Assembly: GCA_947259725.1 (NCBI GenBank)
Contig: CAMYNM010000017.1
Span: 24,122-88,121 of the forward strand
Direction of reading: 5' to 3'
Source: CALZIK01 sp945787635
GTDB taxonomy: Bacteria > Acidobacteriota > Thermoanaerobaculia > Multivoradales > JAHEKO01
DNA: 64,000 nucleotides
The position numbers and the translations under genes are program-made. The stretch's first letter is position 1. Every line of letters starts with the position of its first letter. Below the pieces are notes generated by a model. That model worked only from the letters and a program-made list of their open reading frames with translations. It was not told the origin of the DNA and made no database searches. This document shows positions 51,033 through 59,630 of the stretch, in pieces.

Positions 51033-53690
51033 GTGACACGGTCGCCTGCTCTCGCACTCCCACGAGTCTGGGTTCTAGACAGCGACCTGCTCTCGGGTGG
51101 CTGGATCCGCGCGGTTACATGGTTCGCGGCAATCAAGATCGCCGCGGGTCTATCGACGCTCGGCTATGAGGTCTTCGAAGATCCCGAAATCCTCGCCACG
51201 CGGCTCCCGCTCTTCGCGGCCTATCTTCTGATCTTCAGCGGAGCCGCGGCACTCTTGGCCATCCGGAGCCGGCCGGATGAGCCGGCCTGGCTCTTGGGAG
51301 GCTCCTTCCTTCTCGTGGCCTCGGCTTGGGCCGACGCGCCGATCACCCGGTTCGCCCTTTCGTGGGACGGCCAATCCTCTCCTGCGTTCCTAGCGGACCT
51401 ACAAGTGGTCGCGTTTCTCCCCTACTTCGTCTGGCTTTTCGTTGCCGCATTTCCGGCGGGTGAGGTTCTCGGCCGCGCTCGCGTCGGGGTCCGGACCGGG
51501 GCTCGCGTCTCTCTGTTCGTGGGACTGGTGCTCTTTGTGGTCAATCTACTTATCGGCATCGGCCTGTCTACGAGCGCACTGCCTTTGCCTTTCGCGGCCC
51601 TGCGACGGACTGCTATGGGTGCCTATTGGCCAGTTCTTTACAGTTTGATCGCTGCGGCGCTCGGCGTCGCGCTGTGGCGAAGCCGCCGGGTAGCAGTCGG
51701 AGAACGGCGCCGAGTTGCGTTGTTCATCACTGCCATCGTCATCGGCAGCGCTCCGATGCTCTTCATGATCATCGGAGGCTTCCTATCGCCTCGCGTCGCG
51801 GCGGTTTGGGACCACCCGCGGGGCAGCTTCATTGCGCTCGCCGCTGTCGACCTCGGGCTCTTGTCGATTCCGCTCACGACAGCCTATGCGGTTCTCGTTC
51901 ACCGGGTTCTCGACCTTGGCTTCGTTCTCCGCAGGGCCCTCCGATACGCGCTCGGCCGCCACGGGATCGCGATGGTGACTGCGATCCCCTTTGCGATGCT
52001 GCTGGTTCTCCTCTATCAGTCCCGGGATCAGTCCCTTCGTGTGATTCTCCTGGGGCCTCAAGCGCTCGGGCTTGCCGCGCTGACGCTCGTCGGTCTTGCA
52101 GCACTTCGGGTTCGTTCGAGGTTGCTCACTGCCCTCGACGAGCGGTTCTTTCGGAGGGAATACGACGCACGAGAAATTCTATCCGGACTGATCGACAGGA
52201 CCCGGAAGGCATCGTCAGCCAAGGAGGTCTCCCGCCTAGTCCGGCAAGACCTCGAGCGAGCTCTGCACCCTCTCTCCACGGGGATCTTCTTGGGCAACTC
52301 GTCGGCCGATCTCGTCGAGGTCGCGGAGCTTGCGCGCCCCTTCAAACCCGAATTCAGACTCTGGCCGGAGCTGGAGGCCCGGAGGGCGCCCATCGAGATC
52401 GACCTAAGCCTGAGCGACGAAAGCGGCGCTCTGGCAGAGAACGAGAAGCTCTGGCTGACGGACGCGGGGTACCAGCTCCTGGTCCCACTGCTCGGAGCCG
52501 ACGGAACGCTGCTCGGCCTCTTGGCCCTCGGTGAGCGAGCGAGCGAGCTACCATACTCGCGTGACGATCGGCTCCTTCTGACCGCGATCGGCGAGGCGTG
52601 CGCGGTGGCAATCGAAGCGCGCCTCCTCGCTCGCGAGACAGACGAAGCGAGCGCGCCCCTCGGTGTCACTGCCGCAACCCGAACGACACCTCGTCCGAGT
52701 CGGCCTGTGCCCAAGGTCACGGCGGAGCCTCAGTGGTACGAGCGGCCAGGGTGGGAATGCCAGCGGTGCGGACTGGTCGACTCAGCCGAGCGTCCCACCT
52801 GTTCTTCGTGCGAGGGAAAAAGGCGGCCCAATGGCCTTCCGTCCGTGCTTCTGGGTAAGTTCCGGTTTCTCCAACGAATCGGCGAGGGAGGGATGGGTGT
52901 TGTCTATCGGGCAAGAGATCTGGGCCTCTCGCGAGACGTCGCCATCAAAACCTTGCCCAGAGTGTCAGGGGCGCTCGCGGTCAGGCTCCGCAGGGAGGCA
53001 CGCGCGATCGCCTCGGTGACCCATCCGAACCTGGCTCTGATCTATGGATCGGAGTCCTGGAACGGAACGCCGCTTCTCGTGCTCGAGCTCCTCGCGGGTG
53101 GCAGCCTTGACGATCGTCTGAAGGCCGGACCCTTGCCGATCGAAGATGCCTTGATGATCGGAGTGAAGATGAGCTCTGTCCTCGGTCAGGTCCACGAGCG
53201 CGGAATTCTTCACCGCGACGTCAAGCCCAGCAATATCGGCTATACGGAGGACGGGACTCCGAAGCTCCTCGACTTCGGCTTGGCCAAGCTGATTCTGGAG
53301 GCGCGATCCTCGTCACCTCCGGGCCCCGCAGTCAGGTGCCACGATGAGCCGGCTTCACCGGTCATCTCCGGCACACTTCCCTACCTCTCCCCCGAGGCTC
53401 TGGCTCGGAAACGCCCGGACTACTCGCTGGATCTTTGGGCCCTCAATGTTTCGTTATTCGAAGCCATCTGCGGCAACCATCCCTTTTCCGGACGGAGCTC
53501 GGAAGAGACCATGCAGAGAATTCGAGGCGGATGGTCGCGACGCCTTGGTGATCAGCTCCCACTGGATCGGCCGGAGCTGAGAGACCTCTTTGCCTCGACG
53601 CTTTCGGCGAGTCCGCGACGGCGTCCTGCCACGGCGCGCGACCTTGCAGGCAGGCTCGCAGCTGCGGCTGCGACTGGGTCGACTCACTGA
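51033..53690 (+). CDS. Membrane Ser/Thr protein kinase with GAF-like and zinc-ribbon domains
   Basis: 885 residues from GTG 51033 (GGAGGTC just upstream). About nine membrane helices fill residues 20-365. A GAF-like domain follows (about 385-550; STGIFLGNSS, YQLLVPLLGADGTLLGLLALG). A zinc ribbon has C576/C579 and C590/C593. The kinase domain (about 610-880) has GEGGMGVVY, the Lys in VAIK, HRDVKPSN near 727, DFGLAK and a SGTLPYLSPEAL activation segment, so it should be active. The N-terminal membrane/GAF part resembles sensor histidine kinases with the catalytic module swapped for a Hanks-type kinase. Signal and targets unknown. Confidence 0.85.
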   Translation: MTRSPALALPRVWVLDSDLLSGGWIRAVTWFAAIKIAAGLSTLGYEVFEDPEILATRLPLFAAYLLIFSGAAALLAIRSRPDEPAWLLGGSFLLVASAWADAPITRFALSWDGQSSPAFLADLQVVAFLPYFVWLFVAAFPAGEVLGRARVGVRTGARVSLFVGLVLFVVNLLIGIGLSTSALPLPFAALRRTAMGAYWPVLYSLIAAALGVALWRSRRVAVGERRRVALFITAIVIGSAPMLFMIIGGFLSPRVAAVWDHPRGSFIALAAVDLGLLSIPLTTAYAVLVHRVLDLGFVLRRALRYALGRHGIAMVTAIPFAMLLVLLYQSRDQSLRVILLGPQALGLAALTLVGLAALRVRSRLLTALDERFFRREYDAREILSGLIDRTRKASSAKEVSRLVRQDLERALHPLSTGIFLGNSSADLVEVAELARPFKPEFRLWPELEARRAPIEIDLSLSDESGALAENEKLWLTDAGYQLLVPLLGADGTLLGLLALGERASELPYSRDDRLLLTAIGEACAVAIEARLLARETDEASAPLGVTAATRTTPRPSRPVPKVTAEPQWYERPGWECQRCGLVDSAERPTCSSCEGKRRPNGLPSVLLGKFRFLQRIGEGGMGVVYRARDLGLSRDVAIKTLPRVSGALAVRLRREARAIASVTHPNLALIYGSESWNGTPLLVLELLAGGSLDDRLKAGPLPIEDALMIGVKMSSVLGQVHERGILHRDVKPSNIGYTEDGTPKLLDFGLAKLILEARSSSPPGPAVRCHDEPASPVISGTLPYLSPEALARKRPDYSLDLWALNVSLFEAICGNHPFSGRSSEETMQRIRGGWSRRLGDQLPLDRPELRDLFASTLSASPRRRPATARDLAGRLAAAAATGSTH

Positions 53691-53885
53691 GGACCGGCTC
53701 CAGCCATAGCCGTTCCGGTAGAAAGGCACGTGGACCCATCGGGCGCGCCTGATTCGGGCGATCTGCTACGACACGACGCGGGATTTCCAAGCCGCCGCGG
53801 ACCTGCACTTCTCCACTTTGCTCGAACAGCCCTTAAGGCCTGTTTGGGATATTCGGTATCGAGGCTTGCCCAATCTGGGTTGGCG

Positions 53886-53891
53886 TAGACT
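53886..53891 (+). promoter_or_regulatory. Putative -10 element (TAGACT) of the alpha/beta hydrolase gene
   Basis: TAGACT ends eight bases before GTG 53900; no Shine-Dalgarno. A TTGCCC at 53866-53871 has a short 14-bp spacer. Confidence 0.35.
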
Positions 53892-53899
53892 CATGCGCG

Positions 53900-55537
53900 G
53901 TGAATCGGTTTCGGGAGTCGATCAAGACCCAGTTGGGCGAGCTCGAGCGCGCTGTCGACGCTATGGACAGGCGTGTCAGGGCGCTCGAGCCCGAGCTGTT
54001 TCTCACCTGCTTCGCCGGTTGCACGCCGTGCGACATCGTGGCGCAGCTCGCTTTCCGGAACCGCCAGCTGGTCGACGCCTTCGAGCAGATCCGGCGCGGC
54101 CAGCTGTCGTTCGACGACGTCGACGCTGGCGAGGACTACACCAAGGTGGACGCGGAGATCGTCGCGGCTTGTCGGTCCACGGACAGGGGCGAAGGCCTCG
54201 CCGAGCTCCGGTCGTCGGCGCAAGAGCTGAAAAAGTCTCTCGAGTCCGCCGAACCCGACGACTGGATACGCGACGGCGGCGGCGAGCAGGACTGCAAGAA
54301 AGAAAAGATCCTGCTCTTGCTCGCCAACCTCATCGCGACCTTCGATCATCATCGACAAGAGATCGACGACTGGGAGAAAGCCGGTTGTCTCGTGACCCTG
54401 GTGCATGGCACCTGGAAACCCGACAGCCCGTGGACCCGGCGCGGATCGCACTTCCGCAAGTGGCTGTCCGCAGAGTCGGGTCTCGAGCCCTTTTTCTGGG
54501 CCTTCAAGTGGAGCGCCGGGAACTCGCACAAGGCGCGTCTGGAGGGTGGCGGCGATCTGGCCGTGGAGCTGGAGCGACATCGAAGACCGGGCCTGCCGCA
54601 CTTTCTGGTTGGTCACAGCCATGGCGGCAACGTCGCCCTCTATGCGCTAAAACAGCTCAAACAGCACGAATGGGTAACCGGAGTCGTCTGCATGTCGACA
54701 CCACATCTGAAGATCAGGGAGCGCAAGCTGGGGCTCACGTTCGGGATCCTCGCAGTCCTCGCCGGTTTGGTGGCCGCAGTGCTCTTTCTCTTCGCGACCA
54801 TCGCGCCGCTGGCATCAGCAGGAAGGGATCTGGACAGCACCCTGAGCATGATCCTGGGCGGTGCGACTATCCTCATCGCCGTTGGCATGATTTGGGCCGT
54901 TCTCAGCCGGGGGCCGAAGCTGAGTGAGTATGCAAAGGCGCGCAGGGAAGAGCTCGAGCCGCCCTTCCTGTGCAGAGAGAAGCTCCTCAGCGTCTGGGTG
55001 CCTGGGGACAAGGTCAGGGGTTGGCTGAAGTGGATCAGCAAGCCCGCGGAGTGGCTGCTCGAGGCGTGGGAGCGCGTGGCGCGAATCGTGGCGGTGCCCG
55101 CGTTCTACGCCCTTCTGGCGATGATCGTGTTCCGCGTCGCCACCGGAGCTCTGGGCGGACCGTCGCTCTCAGAGGGATTCCAGGACGGCGTCTTTAGAAT
55201 TGTCGGAGTGGCCTGGCTCGGTCTTGCTGCGCTTTTCGTAGTGGTGGTGATCCTGAGGAGACTTCTCCGCGGCCACCCGGGTGCGTGGGGCTGGGAGTCG
55301 GTAAGGGACACTATGCTGGTCGCCATCGAGTCCGCGAGCCCGGTGCCCGGCGAACCGCGGCCGTTCGACCTCGGGGACATCGGCAGCGAAGTCGAAACGG
55401 TCAGATCCAAGCTGCCAAAGGAGGACCGGCCGAGCAAGCGCCACAGCGCCGTCTGGGCCAGCCGCACTGTCGTGTCCTCTATCGGCGGCTGGCTGCGCGA
55501 CGCTGCCTCTTCCACACCCCCGCCCGTGGCCGACTAG
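53900..55537 (+). CDS. Membrane alpha/beta hydrolase with N-terminal DinB-like helical domain
   Basis: 545 residues from GTG 53900. Residues 1-160 are helical with a buried-His pattern (TFDHHRQEIDDW, and CTPCDIVAQLAFRNRQLVDAF near the start) that recalls DinB/DfsB four-helix bundles; this is tentative. Residues about 163-275 contain LVHGTW (oxyanion region) and the nucleophile elbow GHSHGG (Ser240) of an alpha/beta hydrolase or lipase. Membrane helices at about 279-301, 313-331, 393-412 and 430-456 follow. The Asp/His completing the triad are not obvious. Possibly a membrane lipase or esterase. Confidence 0.65.
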   Translation: MNRFRESIKTQLGELERAVDAMDRRVRALEPELFLTCFAGCTPCDIVAQLAFRNRQLVDAFEQIRRGQLSFDDVDAGEDYTKVDAEIVAACRSTDRGEGLAELRSSAQELKKSLESAEPDDWIRDGGGEQDCKKEKILLLLANLIATFDHHRQEIDDWEKAGCLVTLVHGTWKPDSPWTRRGSHFRKWLSAESGLEPFFWAFKWSAGNSHKARLEGGGDLAVELERHRRPGLPHFLVGHSHGGNVALYALKQLKQHEWVTGVVCMSTPHLKIRERKLGLTFGILAVLAGLVAAVLFLFATIAPLASAGRDLDSTLSMILGGATILIAVGMIWAVLSRGPKLSEYAKARREELEPPFLCREKLLSVWVPGDKVRGWLKWISKPAEWLLEAWERVARIVAVPAFYALLAMIVFRVATGALGGPSLSEGFQDGVFRIVGVAWLGLAALFVVVVILRRLLRGHPGAWGWESVRDTMLVAIESASPVPGEPRPFDLGDIGSEVETVRSKLPKEDRPSKRHSAVWASRTVVSSIGGWLRDAASSTPPPVAD

Positions 55538-55694
55538 CGACCGAAGCTTCATCGCGCGGGAAGCAGCTTGTGACTGGGCCTCGACCGAGCAGACCGTGCC
55601 GAGCGCGAAGAGCCGATACGCAGCGCCTCGGCGACCAAACCCCGAAGGCGATGCCCGGCACCTTTCGCACCCCCGACGCCGCTCACCTCCTCAG

Positions 55695-56819
55695 CTAGGA
55701 GCAACCGTCGAGGGGATCGTCGATTCTCTTCCACCCCGTACCGTCGCATAGACAGAGCCAATTCTCCGACGTGTCGAAGTAGATTGAGCCCTTGTTGGTG
55801 GTCGCGTTGCACGTTGGAGGCGAATCGGTCTCCGTCCGCATCTCGATCATTCCGTCCAGACCGACGTTGCCCGCAGTGTCGACAAAAAACTTGAAGTCCA
55901 GCGTCGGGTAGGTGGCGGTGTCGGCGACCCCAATGGCCTTGTGTACGCCGGGCTCCAAGTAGTTCCAGAAGAAACCGCCGACGCCGTCGGCCGATTCCGC
56001 GAAACCCGCCACGCCGACACAGCATCCTTCGGCTTCGCCGAGGACGCCGACGCCGCTCGTCTCGTGGTTGGAGAGCCCGAAGACGCCGATCCCGTCCGGA
56101 GAGGACGTCGAGCCCACGACTCCCTGGACATCACCGCTCGCGGCAGTGGAGCTGCCCCAGATCCCTACTGAGCCGTCTTCACTACTTTGGGACGAGGCCG
56201 AAACGCCCCAGGTCTGCACGCCGGTCGTTTCGTCCAGGTAGACCTCTAGACCGACCTTGTTCGGGACGGCGGCAGGGGAAGACTCGCGGTGCCGGATGCT
56301 TGGAGGAGACGGGATTTCGCCCGTTACCAAAGCCGGAGCGGCGAGCACGGGGCGAGGCGTTCGCAGAGGCCCGGCGCGGTCGCGGTTCAGATCCTCGCGC
56401 ACCAGCGCCACCGCTTCGGCGAGCTCCTCCTGGCTGGGCCAGGATGCCACCTGGAAGAGCCTCGGTGGCGACCACTCGCCGAGCTCGTGGTCTCCCGCCG
56501 CGCGTACCGACCAGGCGTACTTGCCACCCGGCTCCAAGCAGTGGTCCACCGAGGGTGTCCATGACCCGACCGTTCCCGCGAGTCTCTCTCGCAGGGTCGG
56601 CTGGGTCTCCTCGATGTCCCCGTCGATCCGGTAGACGACAAGCTCGTGAAAGTTGGCCTTTCCCACGACCCCCCAACTGAACGTCGGGCAGCGAGCCTCG
56701 GTAACGGCCCAGCCGGAGGGCGTTCCCGGGGAGACTGTGTCTGGAATCTGGGCGAGAGCGGGGGAGAGAGTGGCGAGGAAGGCGACGACTACCAAGGCAC
56801 AGAGATTCCGCAAGCTCAC
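55695..56819 (-). CDS. Secreted Gly-rich repeat protein under riboswitch control
   Basis: 374 residues from GTG 56819 with AGGAGGT upstream. Signal peptide LCALVVVAFLATLSPALA. Residues about 25-130 look like a fibronectin/Ig-type module (CPTFSWGVV, KYAWSVRA). Residues about 205-310 contain repeats of the form G-V-x-G-x-S (GVQTWGVSASS, SVGIWGSST, GVVGSTSS, GVFGLSN, GVGVLGEA, GVAGFAES), as in trimeric adhesin or phage-tail-like beta structures, followed by a C-terminal domain with several Cys (CLCDGTGW). It may be a surface or adhesive fibre. A second GEMM-type element precedes it. Confidence 0.72.
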   Translation of the reverse strand: MSLRNLCALVVVAFLATLSPALAQIPDTVSPGTPSGWAVTEARCPTFSWGVVGKANFHELVVYRIDGDIEETQPTLRERLAGTVGSWTPSVDHCLEPGGKYAWSVRAAGDHELGEWSPPRLFQVASWPSQEELAEAVALVREDLNRDRAGPLRTPRPVLAAPALVTGEIPSPPSIRHRESSPAAVPNKVGLEVYLDETTGVQTWGVSASSQSSEDGSVGIWGSSTAASGDVQGVVGSTSSPDGIGVFGLSNHETSGVGVLGEAEGCCVGVAGFAESADGVGGFFWNYLEPGVHKAIGVADTATYPTLDFKFFVDTAGNVGLDGMIEMRTETDSPPTCNATTNKGSIYFDTSENWLCLCDGTGWKRIDDPLDGCS

Positions 56820-56840
56820 GTAGCACCTCCTTTTGGTGAC

Positions 56841-56952
56841 CCTTTCGGCAGCTCGGCTATCTTTGGGTCTTCGAGGCGGGACATCCGTCGCGGAGAGGCA
56901 AGGACCCGTGGCTTTGCGGAGACGAGCTTTCACCCGGCCGTGCCTTTGTCGA
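56841..56952 (-). promoter_or_regulatory. GEMM-I-like riboswitch, divergent copy
   Basis: Minus-strand segments AAAGGCACGG (near 56947-56938), CCGCAAAGCCACGGGTCC (56921-56904), and GCCGAGCTGCCG (56857-56846) line up with the GEMM copy at 49473-49580, which shares CGCAAAGCCACGGGTCCT exactly. It departs from the consensus in the 5' strand (GGCAC instead of GGCAAAC) and has GAGCTG in place of GGGCTA in the 3' strand. The end lies about ten bases before the Shine-Dalgarno of the secreted repeat protein gene, so control of translation is plausible. Confidence 0.7.
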
Positions 56953-57077
56953 GGCAGCTCCAGGTTATCGGCACCGTAGCGGTGACGCGCCACCCGAGCG
57001 GGTGGGCAACCGTGTCCCGCGGCGGCGACGGGAACTCGCCGAGCGTACGGACGAAGGTGTATCCTTCGTGACGTTGA

Positions 57078-59543
57078 ATGCCGGATACGAACGCCTCAGC
57101 CCCCACCGAGGTCGGAACGCGCTCACCGGAGTCGCCTCACTGGGAGTTCGTCGGCCCGCACAAAGAGGCGATGGGGGTCGGTTTCAGCGAGATCGCCTTC
57201 GAAGGCGTCGTGATGCGGGTCTTTCCGCTCCGAGCCAACCTGCTTCGGCTCCGGCGGTTCTGCGATCGCTACCTCAACATGGACGTCCCGAGGGAGATCG
57301 CCCACTTCGAACCCGCCTATCCCTACGTCTTCATGATGGTCATCAACTACGGCCGCATGGCGGACGCCGCTTCGAACATGGGCTGGGTCTCCCAGAACGA
57401 GATTCTCTTCGGCGTTCCGCTCATCGGTAGCTGGAACGAAGGCGGCAAGACGATTCGGGGACAGGCCACGGTTTCCCCTTTTATCTTCGTCGACAATGAG
57501 TGGTCGATCTCGACCGGTCGCGAGGTCTACGGCTGGCCCAAGATGAAGGTCTGGCTCGAGCCTGGACTGAACCCGTGGCTTCGCGACCCGCGGGCCCCCA
57601 GGCGGCTGATGACCCTACGTACCATGGCGATGACCGAGTTCTACAAGGGTCAGGAAGCCGAAGCCCGCACCCTGGTGGAGATCGAGCAACGCCCCGCGCA
57701 CGTCTTCGGACAGGTGCCGCTCAACCTCGAGTACCTGATGAACCCGTTGATTCGGCTTCCGAAGACCGTGGCCGAGACCCTGGCCGCAACGCCCGACTTC
57801 CTAAAGAGCCTCACCGGCATGTTCAAGCTCGCTTCGGGGTCCGACCTGCCGCAGGTGATCAGCAACATCTTCAAGAGCCTGACCGACGGAAGCGGACCCG
57901 GTCTCTCCGGCAACACCATCAATCTCAAGCAGTTCCGGTCTTCCGATCCGGGGACCATCTGCTACCAGTCCCTGGTCAATTCCCGGATGGAAATGGAGCG
58001 CTACAACGCGGGTGGATTGATGGGGAGCGTGGAGTTTTTGCGCGGCGACCCGACCGGCGGTTTTTCGATCTACGTGCACCAGCTGCCCGCCTTTCAGATC
58101 GTCGAGACTCTCGGCATCGAGGTGGCGCGCACCCACAACCGGCAGGGCATCCGAGTCGCGGAGCTCGAACCGCTACTGCCGTTCTGGGCGTCACTCGACA
58201 TCAGCTACCAGCGCGGAGAGAGGATCTGCTGGAGGAGCTACGGCCGGCCTTGGCGGGCCTGGGGAGTCGGCGATCCGGCAAGCGAGGCTGGCGATTCCGC
58301 CAAACCGCTCGAAGAGCCCGCGCCGTTCAACACCACTCTCGGCGGAGTCGTCGCGACCACCCAGGGGCCCTTCGACTTCTACGACGCCTCGATTCGGGTG
58401 CTCCCCATCCTGGCCAGGTCGACCGCCCTCTCGGAGATCCTTCCGAAACCGGGCGACCTGGAATTCCGGGTGCAGATCGCTTCGTTTCGATCATGGGAGA
58501 GATCCATCAACGAGATTGTTGGCGAAGAGGTGGAACCCACCGATCCCGACCCGTTCGACGCCCTTGTTTTTCTGGTCGTGACCAGCTACGGCGAGATGTC
58601 CTCGGCGATGAACGACATCGGCTGGTGGGCCAAGAACGAGGTCGCGCTGCTCGTGCCGGTCGAAGACGGCGAGACCACCTGGATGGCCTGGCCCTACGTG
58701 TTCTCCGATTCCGCGGTCGCCGTCAACGAGGGCCGGGAGGTACTGGGCCTGCCGACTTCGTTCGCGCGCATCCTGCCCGGCGAAGATCCGTGGCTCGGCC
58801 TCGAGGATCCCGGGTGTGACCGGCGGCTCCTGACCCTAAGCGTCATGGACTATCCGGCCGCCGGTGTCGGGCAGCAGGCGATCGAGCAGAGCATCCTGGC
58901 GATCAACCGGAGCGACGCCACCCATGGCGCTCTCGGATCCGGGAAGGTCGAAAGGTTCAAGGACTCCCGCTCCTTCGACCGATACCGAACCGAAGGAATC
59001 TGCATTCCGAACATGGCGATTAAGGAATTTCGAGACGAGGAGCTTCCCCACCGGCCCTGCTACCAGGCCATGGTCGGCTTCGATCGGGAGCTGGGTCGCT
59101 GGACGGAGGAAGAAGGAGGGTACGGCGCCGCCGATAAGCTTCGCCTCGAATCGCTCCCGGGCCGCTACTCGGTGACCTTCAAGAGCACTCCGAGCTGGCC
59201 CATTGTCGAAAAGCTCGGCCTCAAACATCGCTCGGTTCGGTCCCATAGCGACGCTCCGGTGGCGGTATGCGACGTGATCGAACCGTTCTGGATTCGGGCG
59301 AACATTCGAGCCCACCTCTCGAAGGACCTGATCCACCGCCGAATCGATACACCAGACTGGACCAAGGTCGCACTCAGCCAAGGCGAGGAACCGGTTGCTG
59401 CGAGCGCGAGCCGAAGAGGCCACGACCCCTACCTCAATGCCGAGCTGGGTGACTCGGGCATGTCCCTTGAGGCCGAGGAGTACGCCGAGAAACAGGGTCC
59501 TCCTCGGTTGCGAGACCTGATCCGAGACATCTACAAAGCCTAG
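57078..59543 (+). CDS. Tandem acetoacetate-decarboxylase-like protein
   Basis: 821 residues. Two halves repeat an ADC-like fold: first half NYGRMADAASNMGWVSQNEILFGV-type strand-helix (about 90-113) and FVDNEWSISTGREVYGWPK (137-155); second half SYGEMSSAMNDIGWWAKNE and the GREVLGLP segment near 548-556. G-R-E-x-x-G-x-P-K is the signature region of acetoacetate decarboxylase-like enzymes. The Lys after GWP is kept only in the first half (second half GLPTS), so at most one site may use a Schiff-base Lys. TATCCT at 57060-57065 may be the -10. Substrate unknown. Confidence 0.72.
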   Translation: MPDTNASAPTEVGTRSPESPHWEFVGPHKEAMGVGFSEIAFEGVVMRVFPLRANLLRLRRFCDRYLNMDVPREIAHFEPAYPYVFMMVINYGRMADAASNMGWVSQNEILFGVPLIGSWNEGGKTIRGQATVSPFIFVDNEWSISTGREVYGWPKMKVWLEPGLNPWLRDPRAPRRLMTLRTMAMTEFYKGQEAEARTLVEIEQRPAHVFGQVPLNLEYLMNPLIRLPKTVAETLAATPDFLKSLTGMFKLASGSDLPQVISNIFKSLTDGSGPGLSGNTINLKQFRSSDPGTICYQSLVNSRMEMERYNAGGLMGSVEFLRGDPTGGFSIYVHQLPAFQIVETLGIEVARTHNRQGIRVAELEPLLPFWASLDISYQRGERICWRSYGRPWRAWGVGDPASEAGDSAKPLEEPAPFNTTLGGVVATTQGPFDFYDASIRVLPILARSTALSEILPKPGDLEFRVQIASFRSWERSINEIVGEEVEPTDPDPFDALVFLVVTSYGEMSSAMNDIGWWAKNEVALLVPVEDGETTWMAWPYVFSDSAVAVNEGREVLGLPTSFARILPGEDPWLGLEDPGCDRRLLTLSVMDYPAAGVGQQAIEQSILAINRSDATHGALGSGKVERFKDSRSFDRYRTEGICIPNMAIKEFRDEELPHRPCYQAMVGFDRELGRWTEEEGGYGAADKLRLESLPGRYSVTFKSTPSWPIVEKLGLKHRSVRSHSDAPVAVCDVIEPFWIRANIRAHLSKDLIHRRIDTPDWTKVALSQGEEPVAASASRRGHDPYLNAELGDSGMSLEAEEYAEKQGPPRLRDLIRDIYKA

Positions 59544-59630
59544 AGCTTTGTCTTCGTTGACGACGCATGGTCCATCGAGTCCGGTCGCGAAGCATACGCG
59601 TTTCTTAACCATCCCAGGGAAGAAACATGA
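59544..59630 (+). pseudogene. Remnant of a further ADC-like repeat
   Basis: Directly after the TAG stop, the same frame reads SFVFVDDAWSIESGREAY and stops at 59628-59630. This matches FIFVDNEWSISTGREVY of the upstream gene at 12-13 of 17 positions. It is too short to be a gene and has no start, so it looks like the trace of a duplicated or exchanged ADC-like domain joined to the next gene's leader. The ATG of the TIR gene overlaps its last codons. Confidence 0.65.

Noticed and set aside
53700..53899. Protein-like reading (RLIRAICYDTTRDFQAAADL) after the kinase gene
   Set aside because: No start, a stop just upstream and no family recognised; may be a decayed fragment but cannot be supported.
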